From Sphaerolaimus hirsutus (Eukaryota; Nematoda; Chromadorea; Monhysterida; Sphaerolaimidae): a DNA stretch of 64,000 nt. The DNA is taken from positions 4,605,855-4,669,854 of the forward strand of contig OZ038455.1 in NCBI GenBank assembly GCA_964036195.1, read 5' to 3'. Below are positions 44,201 to 53,967 of this stretch, piece by piece; position 1 is the first letter of the stretch; each line of letters begins with the position of its first letter. The translations under genes and the position numbers were made by a program. The notes under the pieces are model-generated. The model did no database searches. It had not been told where the DNA came from and worked only from the letters and a program-made list of their open reading frames with translations.

Positions 44201-47200
44201 GCCAGCAAAATTTGAGGGGGGATAATTCGAGGGGGGTTTATTCGAGGGGGGAGTCTATTATTTCGCCAGAAATTTTCGGAAATTCCCCATACGCAGACGT
44301 AGAAAAATCGAACAATCACATTTAATGACATATACATTTACTGGCATATATTACTATATACCGTATTACCTCGAATTATCCCCCCCCTTGAATTAACCCC
44401 CCCCTCGAATAAACCCCCCCTCAAAATGGGCTGGGGAAATAATAAACCCCCCCCTCGAAATACCCCCCCCCTTCGGAATGATGTACGTCATGTACATAAT
44501 AAACACATCATGTACGCAATGTACATGATGTATATTACTGTTAATTTGCATTGCAGCTACACATAGACTAGCCTGTGTAGCTATCTACGTTTTTATGTCC
44601 AATTATATCCTGTTTGGACACATTTATTACCTATTTTGGGTACACAAATGCCTACTATTTACTACGATCCTTACAAAAATTTCTGACGAAATAATAAACC
44701 CCCCCCCTCGAATAACCCCCCCCCCTCGAATTAACCCCCCCTCAAATTTTGCTGGCGAAATAATAAACCCCCATGGGGGTATTTCGAGGTAATACGGTAT
44801 ACACAAAAACCCTTCCCTAACGTCACTTAATCATCAGTTTTAACGTGTGTTCTGCATAGTACAGATCACGAACTGCGGTATTTGTCATGTACGGTCACGT
44901 TACACTCAATTTTAGGGGGGGGGGGGGTTATTATTTCCTCAGCCAAAATTTAGGGGGGTATTTCGAGGGGGGGGGGGTTAATTCAAGGGGATTCGAGGTA
45001 ATACGGTAAGTATTTATGCCTGTAGACACACCCGCCGGGAGGCATTCGTTACTTCACCAGTTCACGTCACAATAATTCACAGCAAAAAATTGGTGTGTGA
45101 TGCGCGGTGAAGTGTCCTGAAGTGACTTCACGCAGACGCGCAATTCCAGATGCTTCATGGCACTTCACGAACCATGCAAAGTATGCTGCAAAGGTTTGTG
45201 AACTGCACTTCAAGAATTTCGGTCTCGTGAAGCTAGGTGAAGTGAGTGGAAGACACTTCACTGAAAACTTCGTGAAGTGTGTGGAAGTGAGTGGAAGTGT
45301 CTTCACAGAGCTCACTTCCACACACTTCACGAACCCATTTTTTGCTGTGATTGTTTACACACTATGAGTAGAAAATTAAAAAAACGCACCTGTCCTGGCA
45401 GGAAAGCAATAAAGCACCAGTGTATCAAAGACAGAAATGTAACTACTGTAACCATGACAACCCAGAACCATAAAAATAGAAATATTTTTTCATTGAACAT
45501 GTTTATCATTAGCACACATTGCACAGTGTGGTGGTGCACATTTCCAAGTACCCGTACCTGTAAAATATGTTTTTTTGTGTGTTTGGATTTGAGATTGAAT
45601 TAGCAAAGGATGTGTTCATTTTGGTGTATTTGTTTACCTTTTGATTTTTTTTGTGTGCAGATATAGGTAATCTGCAGAGTTGGAAAAACGTATTCACGTT
45701 TACCCGAAATACCCGGTTATTCGGGTATTTATACTTACGTTTACGTTTACGTTTTCATAAAATACCGTTACGTTTTGTTACGTTTTCCTGACTGAATTAC
45801 CCGGGTACCAGAGAAAACGTAAAAAACGTTGTGAGACCCAAAAAATTTCCGCAAAATGCAACTTCCGCCATAAATTTCCGACAACTTTAAAAATTTTGCG
45901 CGCCAACGCACACTTTTCCTCCACAGAAGCCGTATTTTCAAAAAGGTATAGGTATTCAATATTCAAATTATACTATGGTTCGACCCCACCTGCAGTGCAG
46001 AGTATTATGTATTTATGTATTACTTCCCAAACTCGAATTGTGCCAAATGCGTTTAAAAAAGTCAGCGGATGCTGTTATTTAGTGGCTTTTATGGATTAAT
46101 TTGGTGCTTTTTGAAAATCAAATGTTGAAAGAACTCTATGAATCGCCATAATATAATTTTTTGTGACATAACACTTGGGAAAACGTTGACAGAACGTAAC
46201 AAATTGTTTGAAAAACTGGCGAAAAAATAGAAGGGTAGCTTCCAAAAACGGCGTCTCCATAATAGAATGTTGGCGAAAAATAGAAGGGCGCCCTCCCATT
46301 AGATGAAATACAGTAATAATATTTTTACGTTTACATTTTATTTTACGTTTTCCCAGGTATTTTAAAAATACCTTACGTTTTAGTATTTATACTTTCATTT
46401 TGGAAAAGGTATTTACGTTTACGTTTACGTTTTCCAAAAATACCAGTATTTGACCAACTCTGGTAATCTGCAACAATTAAATTTATGAGTGACAAGAATT
46501 GTCATTTCGAAATTCATTTGATCTACACCTAGTAGAACGCATACTTTGTGCGCAATCCTACCATAATCTAATGAATAAAATCTTGTGATAAATTTCATAA
46601 TTAATTATTCCATGGTAAAAATGAACTATTTTGATGAAAAATGGTATAATCTTTGGTTCATTATTCAGATGGGTTATGGTAGGTTTTCATATTAAGTGTT
46701 ACGTCCATCGAGTAAATCACATTTTTCTTCTCAATTGCCGCCTAGTAGTGCCCCCCTTCGAATAACCCCCTCACAATTAGCTGGCGAAAAAATAAAACCC
46801 CTGGGCCTGGGGCTGGCGGTATTTCGAAAAAATACTGCATTTTCTTTTTTTTAAATAAGAAACACTAAAACCCACACAAACCGACCTCAAAATCGCACAT
46901 AGTCACCCTTGGAAAAGCGCCTGAAGCTTCCCACTCTCTACCAGCCAATAAATCTCTGGCAATTCTAAGTCCGAAAAATGGGTCGTTCATACCCAAAAAG
47001 GCGTCCAAAAGAAACACTTGAGCGGCGGCATTGAGCAGAAATAGACTTTTGGTGCAAATGTAGAGCGCGCAGATTAGACTGGTTGAAAAACGGGCGTCCA
47101 TCACCTGGGGCAGTGGAAAATGTGAGTGTAAATGAGGGGTACAGTGATAAGAGCCCAAAATTTCAAAAATTGGGTTGAGCACATATATGAGATTTTGGTA

Positions 47201-49884
47201 CCATTTTGACATTCTAAATCATTTTCTGAATTGTTGACATTCCTTGCTACTTTTAAAACTGTCAAATTTTGACAATTTTGGGGTAATTAAGCTGCATCCA
47301 CTTAATTAGGTTGGATTCACCCAATCAAGTGGACTTCAATTAAGCATTGAGATCAAGGCATCTAACGCAAAAAATCGTCAATTTTATTGACAAAAATATT
47401 GCTGAAAGCTCAATTTTTGTTCACTGCTGGAGTCTATATATTTACCTAAAAGTCTACCACAACCCTGTAGCTCAAACAACCCCCCCCCCCCGACAACCCC
47501 CCAAACAACCCCTCCCCCACCAAACAAACCTCTCTCTGCACCTCCAAAGCATCCTGTAGATGCCCAGCGATGCTATTCACAGCGCCCTGCCTCTCCTCAG
47601 CGGCCATCATCTTGGCGTCCATGGCCATCAGGCCCAAGCTGGGGCCACTCCCAGACCCTGTAAAAAGCCCTGTAAAATGTAAAATGTCATGCAAAGTGTA
47701 AAAAGCCATGTAAAATAGCCTATAAAAGGGCAAAATCCACCCGCCTTTTCCCAGGGCATATTACACGACCTTTGACACTTTACATGACATTTTACATTTT
47801 ACATGGCATTTTACAGGGTCCGCGAGTGGCACCTGTTCGGCTGGACGCCCGCGTGCCACTGGAGCAGGCCGCGCCACATGGTGCACGGGAAGTAGAATAG
47901 TAGGGCGGACAGGCACAGGAAGAAGGGCACCCATTGGTAGTAGCACAGTTGGCGCTCTCTAGGGGGGGGGTTGTTTTGGGGGTTGTGGTGGATAGTGCCT
48001 TTTTTCAGCTGGTTTTTGAAGTTGTGTTTTTTTAAATTGCAAAGATCCTAGCATTTTGTGGGGCTGTTGAAGAAAGCGCTTTTTCCATTACTTTTGAGGA
48101 TGGAAGTTTCCATCCCCAATGTTGGTTTGAATGTGTTGTTGTTTCTACGAGTTGTAATATTCACATTTTTAATGAAATTTCAAATTTCAGTTTTTCACAA
48201 TGTAATCGATGGTGATAAATGGCGCCATGTGAAACGCGCAATGGATAGTTGGCATAGATCCAACCAAACACTACCTCCCAGCCATTTTTGCTGTCATGCA
48301 AATTTGAGCTTGCTAATTTGTGGAATTCACATAATCTATTCATGTACTCAGAGAATCGTTGCGAAGATCGAAAAAGAAAATAAACCATTCAAAGGATAGA
48401 ATGTGTAAAAAGAGATCTATCCAGGCAATTTCAATCCAATTTGAACGAAAACCAAATGAGTAAAAATGAACAAATTTAGCGACAAACCTTCTGGCGCTGT
48501 ACTCAATGGGAATAACGGAATGCCTAGCCACTGGAACATAATAAGTGTTCTCCACCCAACAGTAATTCTCCGTATATTGTTCCCACGGTGAAGTGAACTG
48601 CGCCGGTACCCAACACTGTATTGGCTGGCCAACGTATCTGAAAAACGGGGGTGCTATTGTTGGGAACCGTATATACTTGAATAAGACCTCCCCCTTGAAT
48701 AACCCCCCCACCCCCCTATAGTCCTGATGAAGAAAAAAGAACTTCTCCCCTTGAATAACTCTCACCCCTTGGTTTTTGGTATATGTATCCAAAATGTGTA
48801 TTTGAATGATTCAGACGGCGATGAACACAAATTTTTGCATGAATACCTTGTTGTGGCTGTTGTTTAACTGTTAAATACCTGGATTAGATGAGTTGATGCA
48901 GTGCATTCACACAACGAATCAAGTGAAATCAAGTGAGGAAAAAATAACCCCTCCCCTCGAATAACATCCCCCGTTGAATAACTCCTCCCTCCAAAACTTC
49001 TGACGAAATATTATACCTAACTCCCCTGGGGTGTCTTATTCGAGGATATACAGATTTTTTGCAAATTTGCGCATTGAGATTGATTATTTTTATATAGGTA
49101 CCTACTTACTTTTACGTTTTCAACCAAAAAATACTCGTTTTTACGTTTTACTTCAAAAAGTAATTTATTCAGCTTTCACGCAGTGTAAAAGTTGCAAAAA
49201 ATTTATTTACGTTTTCTGTACTCAGTGGTGAGTAAAAAGTACTCTACGTTAACTTTGAAAAAAGTTCAGCACTTTTAACAACTCTGATAACCGCCCACTG
49301 GTATTTGGAATATCAATCATTTGAAACCCAAATCCCGCCCCCCCTGCACGGACGTCGGCTCATCCCACATCTAAACCCATCCCACATCTAAATCTACTTT
49401 GTCTCTCTAATCGACTGTATTTAATTTAGGAATTTCAAAAAAAAGTCATGATGACGCAAGGTAATCAATCTAATATAACATGTTAGAGTGTTTGAAGGCA
49501 ATTTGACACCACATGTGTTTAAACATGACAGTTGACAACTATTGAGTGCAGTCAGTGTTATTGAGTACAACTTTGACCTGCGAAATCACCGAGTCATTGA
49601 AAGTGGCTCTTTATGTAGCACCTTTTCATCATCAACATTTTTTGCATCCATTATCCACCAAAAATGCATCCAAAATTTCTGGGCCGGGATGCGAGATGGG
49701 TTTAGATGCGGAATGGCACAGACCCCGCCCCCCCCTGCACGCACTGTTTCGCGCTGACAGTCAAGCAGAAGAGAAACACTATGGTGCTGGTGTAGTAGTA
49801 GTTGAGCCGGTCGACGAAGTCGTCGTCGGTGCGACTGCTGGCGGCCAGGCCGCGCATCATGGCGGTGAGGTAGTGCATCAACAT
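41087..49884 (-). CDS. Innexin gap-junction channel protein, complete eight-exon gene
   Basis: Innexins form gap junctions and hemichannels of invertebrates in the plasma membrane. The joined CDS is exons 49745-49884, 48488-48637, 47833-47958, 47530-47638, 46886-47104, 45390-45557, 43027-43159 and 41087-41250: 1209 bases, 402 residues plus TGA. All introns are GT-AG and the phases (2,2,2,0,0,0,1) match. Features: [13 protein letters not shown] before TM1 (about 30-47); first extracellular loop with C55 and C73 ([22 protein letters not shown]); signature YYQWVP at 103-108 entering TM2; TM3 about 183-208; LLAGREW and SGAFPRV; second loop with C245 and C262 ([25 protein letters not shown]); TM4 about 273-298; cytoplasmic SFIRRYLR, then [20 protein letters not shown] and a Gly-rich tail. 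Length is typical. Met1 is chosen as the first ATG after an acceptor at 49904, giving a normal short N-terminus. Confidence 0.93.
41735..42053. mobile_element. TGTCAT-family foldback element in innexin intron 7
   Basis: GTGTCACTCCCAAATCTCAA at the left and TTTACAGGGTCCTGGAGGGG at the right, with TGTCATGCAAACTGTCAAAA words inverted between them. Confidence 0.75.
42056..43012. mobile_element. TGTCAT-family element abutting innexin exon 7
   Basis: GGGGGCACTTCCAGACCCTG at the left and AAAAGACC-type words in arrays; the right end (CAAGGTCCGGGGCTG) stops about 15 bases from the exon 7 donor. Inside are a GTATCCAAATCTTA inverted patch (about 42265-42390) and the hAT-like element at 42444-42937. Confidence 0.72.
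42444..42937. mobile_element. hAT-like CAGAGTTG element, TACGCATAC word type
   Basis: CACAGTTGTTAATGCG at the left and TACTTTTAACAACTCTG at the right. Target duplication CATGACAG/CATGACAC, seven of eight. The words are TTTACGC and TACGCATACT. It is inserted into the TGTCAT element. Confidence 0.87.
43027..43159 (-). CDS. Innexin exon 7
   Basis: Acceptor is an oligo-C tract ending CCGCAG. Encodes [10 protein letters not shown] and [13 protein letters not shown] plus one base. Donor GCGG followed by GTCGGT. Confidence 0.92.
43240..43400. repeat. CGATATCGATA word array
   Basis: Tandem CCTCGATATCGATATGGA and CGATAGCGATATGGTCC words, like the ends of 26501-27211 but with a different phase; no TIR seen. 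Confidence 0.7.
43412..43741. mobile_element. Family IV variant with CGAATAATTCCCCC words
   Basis: TATACTCGAATAATTCCC at the left and GATTATTCGAGTATTTACGGTA at the right. All internal words are AATAATTCCCCC rather than AAATACCCCC. Confidence 0.75.
43793..44115. mobile_element. Family IV variant with TGCTTGAATAATCC ends
   Basis: AACGTATTTGCTTGAATAAT at the left and ACTATTCAAGCAAATGCGGTA at the right; the core is inverse-related to the neighbouring copy. Confidence 0.75.
44159..45008. mobile_element. Family IV element with a second one nested in it
   Basis: TACCGTATTACCTCGAAATA at 44159 pairs with CGAGGTAATACGGTA ending at 45008. A complete element (44359-44799) sits in its core between CTATA and TATACAC; 15109-15522 is the same element without this insertion. 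Confidence 0.85.
44359..44799. mobile_element. Nested family IV element
   Basis: TACCGTATTACCTCGAATTA to TTTCGAGGTAATACGGTA, flanked by TA (TATA). Its core is the inverse of 34230-34450. Confidence 0.87.
45077..45350. repeat. CTTCAC/GTGAAG word-array element
   Basis: TCACAGCAAAAAATTGG at the left is inverted as CCATTTTTTGCTGTGA at the right. Inside are dense GTGAAGTG and TGGAAGTGAGTGG words in both orientations. Confidence 0.78.
45390..45557 (-). CDS. Innexin exon 6
   Basis: Acceptor CATATTTTACAG, then 56 codons [20 protein letters not shown] onward through TM4 to FLPGQ. Donor GTGCGT. Confidence 0.95.
45675..46462. mobile_element. hAT-like CAGAGTTGG element, ACGTTTACG word type, in innexin intron 5
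   Basis: CAGAGTTGGAAAAACG at the left, ACCAACTCTG at the right; perfect 8-bp target duplication GTAATCTG at 45667-45674 and 46463-46470. The arms are TTTACGTTTACGTTT arrays plus CCCGGGTA; the core (45840-46310) is unique. Confidence 0.92.
46886..47104 (-). CDS. Innexin exon 5
   Basis: Acceptor CCACTGCCCCAG, then 73 codons with TM3 and the start of the second extracellular loop, ending CDFE before GTCGGT. The junction with exon 4 is shorter than in many innexins, which usually have an RYGNYL-like segment here; a missed microexon is possible but not needed for phase. Confidence 0.9.
47530..47638 (-). CDS. Innexin exon 4
   Basis: Acceptor GTGGCCCCAG; encodes [18 protein letters not shown] and the helical cytoplasmic loop to [10 protein letters not shown]. 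Donor GTTTGT, phase 0. Confidence 0.88.
47639..47832 (-). mobile_element. Innexin intron 3 = TGTCAT-family element (introner candidate)
   Basis: On the gene strand the 194-bp intron begins GTGCCACTCGCGGACCCTG right at the donor and ends CAGGGTCTGGGAGTGGCCCCAG right at the acceptor. These ends are inverted repeats (GCCACTC..GGACCCTGTAAA). The whole interior is the family's inverted TGTCATGCAAAGTGT words. A CAG lies on both sides (end of exon 3, end of intron), which could be a 3-bp target duplication that made splicing seamless. Confidence 0.75.
47833..47958 (-). CDS. Innexin exon 3
   Basis: Acceptor is a run of Cs and TAG; encodes [14 protein letters not shown] and TM2 to GVQPN. Donor CCGAACAG followed by GTGCCACT, which belongs to a TGTCAT-family element. 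Confidence 0.92.
48488..48637 (-). CDS. Innexin exon 2
   Basis: Acceptor CCCGTTTTTCAG, then residues 47-97 covering the first extracellular loop. Donor GCCAGAAG followed by GTTTGT, phase 2. Confidence 0.93.
48667..49052. mobile_element. Family IV variant in innexin intron 1
   Basis: ACCGTATATACTTGAATAAG at the left and CTTATTCGAGGATATACAG at the right, with TTGAATAACCCCCC words. Confidence 0.72.
49053..49288. mobile_element. hAT-like CAGAGTTG element, right part
   Basis: TTTACGTTTT words and the right end CAGCACTTTTAACAACTCTG; the left end is absent. Confidence 0.6.
49745..49884 (-). CDS. Innexin exon 1 (coding)
   Basis: Residues 1-46 plus two bases of Q47. An acceptor (CCCGACCCGCAG) 20 bases upstream of the ATG suggests a further 5' UTR exon. 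The donor is AAACA followed by GTGCGT. It is much more GC-rich than the later exons. Confidence 0.88.
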
Positions 49885-49947
49885 GTCGCCGCCCGGGATG
49901 CCCCCTGCGGGTCGGGTGGAGATGTGTGAAATAGGGGGGGGGGTGAA

Positions 49948-50124
49948 ATGAAATGGCTAGAGCCTGTGAAATTGCCTGCGAGGTGTGAAATGTCATGCGG
50001 TGGCAAAAGTTGTATAAAATGCCCTGGAAAATGGCAAATGAGTTTGGCGAGTAAACATGAACTTTCATACGTTGTGTGACATTTGACGTTTGACATTTTA
50101 CAGGGTCTGGGAGTGCCCCCTGAT
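49948..50124. mobile_element. TGTCAT-family element upstream of innexin exon 1
   Basis: GAGCCTGTGAAATTGCC at the left, TTTTACAGGGTCTGGGAGTG and CCCCCTG at the right; TGTCATGCGGTGGCAAAAGT inside. It lies in the putative 5' UTR intron. Confidence 0.7.
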
Positions 50125-50455
50125 TGTGGGGTTGAGTGTCGCATTTTCATAGTAGGTCGGTTTTTACGTTTTCAGAGGTGTGTCATGTTAAAGCAATATC
50201 ATGTAAAAGACATGTAAATTGTCATGCAAAATATCAAATTATTTCCTTTTTACTGAGCGTTTGACATTTTGGTTACATTTAACATTACTTTGTACATTTT
50301 GTTTGACAGTTTACAAAGGGCGGAAATGTTATCTGGGTCTGGGGGTATTTCGAAAAATGGTTAGTTGGGGGGGGCTAATGACCATTTCGTCAGCATTTTC
50401 GTCAAAGTGCACGATTACTGTAAATAGACATCAATAAGCAAGTCGTTTTCTATTA

Positions 50456-50773
50456 TACAGTATTACCTCGAATAACACCCTTGAATTAACCCCCCCCCCT
50501 TACCCCCACCCAAGTTGAGTGTAAAGAGAATGTACACGAATACCGCGGTCCGCGGTTTCTGATCTGTATGATGCAGAACACACGTTGAAACCAATGACTG
50601 AGCGACGTTGGGGCAGGGTTTATGCGTATAAATTCAGTTATATACGTCTTTGAACACATATTTATATCTATTTAATTGTTTGATTTTTCTGCGTCTGAGT
50701 AAATATGTGGAATTTCAAAAAATTTGCTGGCGAAATAAGAAACCCCCTGAAGGTATTTCGAGGTAATACGGTA
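50456..50773. mobile_element. Family IV element
   Basis: TACAGTATTACCTCGAATAA at the left and TTTCGAGGTAATACGGTA at the right; core with GCGTCTGAGTAAATATGTGG. Confidence 0.8.
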
Positions 50774-51169
50774 GATAATTTATCACCCGAACTCCGATAT
50801 ATAGTGAAAGTGAAAGCAATGTAATGAGAGAGGAGAAAAAAGCATTTGCCTGTTATTCAGATGGGATACGGTAGATTTAACCGTAAGTTGTGCGGATCAG
50901 ATTACAGTTTGCTGGCGGAAATATGGCAGAAAAAATTGAAAGCTACATAAACTGCTTACGTGAGCGCCGTCACGGATAGCGCGAGTGCTAAAATACACGG
51001 TAAAAGCAAGTCGAAACATCACAAAAATAGTCCGCAGAAACAACAGAAATCCCATTTTTTTCCAGAATTCAAATAGGCATTGGCAAAATCCTAGGTCTAA
51101 GGGATTTCTATTTTTTCAAAAAACATCAGAAAATATAAAAAATCGTATATTCATTTAGATTTTCCCCAG

Positions 51170-51504
51170 GCAATTATAAAGATATTTTATTAGATAAATG
51201 GGATTCTGAGACTATACTTAATAACATTTTCGAAAAATCACCCATTTTTGGCACAATTCCAATGAACACCCCACCTGTGGTGGTGGTGGCGCCTGTTGTG
51301 GCCAGGGTGGATGCTGCCGCCCACAAATTGGCAGGACGGGCTGGGTGGGGGGTCTATTCGAGGGTGAGGGTTAAGCTTACCCTACCCGTTCTGGATGGGT
51401 CGATTTTAGGGCTTTTGGTGTTTGAGGGCTGCAAGTGGGGGGACATGGGTTGTCATCATGCAGAAATGCTGTTAAGTGGATTGGAGATTCACATAAATGA
51501 ATAA
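51170..51504 (+). CDS. Candidate exon, unknown gene
   Basis: Acceptor AGATTTTCCCCAG at 51169 leads into an open frame reading NYKDILLDKWDSETILNNIF, EKSPIFGTIPMNTPP, then VVVVAPVVARVDAAAHKLAG and on to EIHINE with TAA at 51502-51504. The first ~65 codons look coding in composition. An internal GTGAGG at about 51365 could be a donor, in which case the rest is intron. I do not recognise the protein. Confidence 0.35.
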
Positions 51505-51536
51505 TTATTTAGGGTTGATGTCTATGAAATGCCTAA

Positions 51537-51580
51537 TTTTGCAATACTAGTGGGATTCTCGTCAGACCTTCGGTTCGGCT
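51537..51580 (-). mobile_element. Possible Helitron 3' terminus
   Basis: Read on the minus strand: CCGAACCGAAGGTCTG, ACGAGAATCCCA, CTAG, T. This resembles the 38506-38535 terminus, though the hairpin is imperfect. No matching 5' end has been identified. Confidence 0.35.
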
Positions 51581-51750
51581 TTGCACTATTCTATTCTTTC
51601 ACACATACTAACGGACATTTCTATGGACATCATTCAGAAATCTAATCGGAAAAAGGTTGTTAAACGAATGGGACTCGACTTTCACAATTATTTTTTTTCA
51701 TGTTTTGAACAAACAAATTTTTCTGACACAAACTTTCAGAATTTAAATAC

Positions 51751-51966
51751 CCCCGCCAGTTCCACAAGTTGACAAGTACTTTACCCTTGACTTTTTACTT
51801 TACTCTTGACTTTGCTCTTGAGTTTTAACTTGACTCTTGACTTGACTCTGTTGCCGGTTCTGCAAGACGCAAAGTTAAGAGTCAAGTTTAAAGTCAAAAG
51901 CAAAGTCAAGAGTAAAGTAAAGAGTAAATAAAAGAGTACTTGTCAACTTGCGGAACTGGCCCCTGG
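51751..51966. repeat. CTTGACTTTAC word-array foldback
   Basis: GCCAGTTCCACAAGTTGACA at the left and TGTCAACTTGCGGAACTGGC at the right. The arms are TTGACTTTACTCTTGACT words and their inverse. It is almost entirely word array, with a core of about 30 bp. Confidence 0.82.
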
Positions 51967-52149
51967 GCACTTCAGCAAATGTGACAAGTGAAATCCATAC
52001 AATTTTTACCGCTTCATTTTGAAACCCAAACAGACCCTTTACACCAGACAAATTATTTCTCAGATGCAGGTAAATGTCACACAAAACTGTATGCATTTTC
52101 GCAAATGTCCCCTATTCGCAAATATGAATCTACTATTTTGCCTACCCAC

Positions 52150-52379
52150 ACTAGTTTTACCAGTGACGTGACTTTGTGGGAAAAACTGAAATTTTTCAAA
52201 TGCAGATTTATCAACATGGTTGAATGATTTTATTTAATTTTAATGTGAATTTAAATCAATGAAAGTTTAAATTTGAAAACTAAAACACATATAGCATACA
52301 ATAAAAGTAGGCTGAATGTCGCCATGTGGCCATTTCAGTTTTCACAGAAGTCACGGTAAAAACTAGTGTGTGTAGGGCC
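52150..52379. mobile_element. Family I MITE (TAAAACTAG type)
   Basis: GCCTACCCACACTAGTTTTA at the left and TAAAAACTAGTGTGTGTAGG at the right. It lies 35 bases downstream of the donor of the exon at 52415-52543. Confidence 0.78.
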
Positions 52380-52414
52380 ATTTAGATCAAGATTAAGAAG
52401 AGGGTTTCACTTAC

Positions 52415-52543
52415 CTGGTACAGTAAATTTTCCTTTGGATTTCCCTCACACAAACTAATAGCAATACAAAAATTATCAGCTGCAATGTGAATATTTTCTT
52501 GTATAATAGCTGCTATAACGACTGCGTCTAGGTATATAAGTGC
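52415..52543 (-). CDS. Internal exon of an unrecognised gene
   Basis: On the minus strand an acceptor (TTCTTCAATTCGCAG) is followed by exactly 43 codons in phase 0, then the consensus donor GTAAGT. The peptide ALIYLDAVVIAAIIQENIHI continues as AADNFCIAISLCEGNPKENL and LYQ. Codon composition and both splice sites are convincing. The residue pattern suggests two amphipathic helices, as in helical-repeat (TPR/ARM-like) proteins, but I cannot name the family. Neighbouring exons are not evident within the window. Confidence 0.65.
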
Positions 52544-52784
52544 CTGCGAATTGAAGAAAAAAACAGTATTTACCAGGGACACATGTGATTTTGTGCCAAG
52601 TGCGTTCTGGGGCTGAGCTCTGCTTTCCATGCACTTCTATTTAAAAGAACGATAAATCATATAACTGTCACAATTCACGGCTAGATAAGGTCTGAAATCA
52701 CAGTTTTTCTAGCACAGATTTCTCAGTACTCTCAATTCCACCAGTTTTTGCGCAGCTCACACACATTTACCATATCACTGTGAA

Positions 52785-53188
52785 TACCGTATCTCCTCGA
52801 AGAAGTCCTCCCTCGTAACCCCCCCCCCTCGAAAAACTCCCCCCTGTTAGGGAAGTGAGGAAAAAATAACGCTTACCCTCGAATAACCCCCAATAGGAAC
52901 AACGTCACATGTATGCGAAATGTTTTCTGTAAAAAATAAGTAAATGTTCTGCAGTGAGCGCTCACTAATATTGATTTTAGAGCTTCAATTGTGGAATATG
53001 TATTCCAACTTATAATTTATGGAACTTATTGTACCCCATTTACACAGTAAATAAATCACACATTTTTTGAAAAGTTCTGATGGCAAAAACTCATCCGCTC
53101 GAGTAACTTCTCCCCTCGAATACTCCCCAGTCTCAAAAGTCTGCCGAAAACATACCACCCCTGGGGAATTATTCAAGGATATACGGTA
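52785..53188. mobile_element. Family IV element
   Basis: TACCGTATCTCCTCGAAGAA at the left and TTATTCAAGGATATACGGTA at the right. The core is unique. Confidence 0.8.
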
Positions 53189-53341
53189 CTAAATAATACG
53201 CTCAAGATAGCTTACGAAAAATACTAATTGCACGGGCGAAGAATTTTTTTCGAATGTAAACACGATGCTTCGATCCAAGGTTGTCACAACGTGTTACGCT
53301 ACACTTGTCACCTGTCAATGCGTTGAAATGTCACCATGAAG

Positions 53342-53834
53342 CAGAGTTGTTAGAATTACTGAACTTTTTTCAAAAGTAGATGTAAATGTAAGTATTTTAT
53401 TTTTACTCACCACAAAGTATAGAAAATGTAAAATATTTTTTAACTCGTACTCGTCGGTAAATGTGAGTAAAATACTTTTTTCCACAGGAAAATGTAAAAG
53501 CGAGTACTTTTCCCCTGGAAAACGTTTTTTTACACTAATTTTTTACATATGAGAGTTAGTTTTACACTGAAAGACAATATATGTTATTTTTTGTTAGTGA
53601 TTATTCAGTGTTTTGTAGAAAAATGCTATGATTTTTTCAAAAACTGTCTTATTTTAGCAACAGAAAATTGTGATTTTAGCAACAAAAAATACGTTTTCTC
53701 TGTACGCGTGTACTTTTAAAATGTACGCGTAAAATAAAGAAAATTACTTTTTTTAAAGTATATGTAAATGTATTTACCGCGTACTCGCGTACGCGTATTT
53801 TTCGAGTAATTGTACGTACATTTTTACAACTGTG
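53342..53834. mobile_element. hAT-like CAGAGTTG element
   Basis: CAGAGTTGTTAGAATTACTG at the left and ATTTTTACAACTGTG at the right; perfect 8-bp target duplication CCATGAAG at 53334-53341 and 53835-53842. The words are AAATGTAAG and TACGCGTA. Confidence 0.92.
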
Positions 53835-53967
53835 CCATGAAGTTTGCGTCGTGCGCCACACTACTTGTCAAGCAGCTGTGGGGTATGAAAATGACATCAT
53901 AATCTGGGGATGTGAGAAGGATGAGGGAATGTGTACCTTGTGGATTTCTCCGATCCGATGTTTTTTT

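Noticed and set aside
46865-47212. Start codon at 47212 for the innexin segment
   Set aside because: Residues before VMDARF have no innexin similarity; an acceptor lies at 47105 and exon 4 joins in phase 0.
48340-48792. 150-codon minus-strand frame as a single gene
   Set aside because: Only 48488-48637 is coding (innexin exon 2); the rest is intron, shown by splice sites and loss of homology.
49586-50068. 160-codon arginine/histidine-rich minus-strand frame
   Set aside because: It is an out-of-frame reading across innexin exon 1 and a TGTCAT element.
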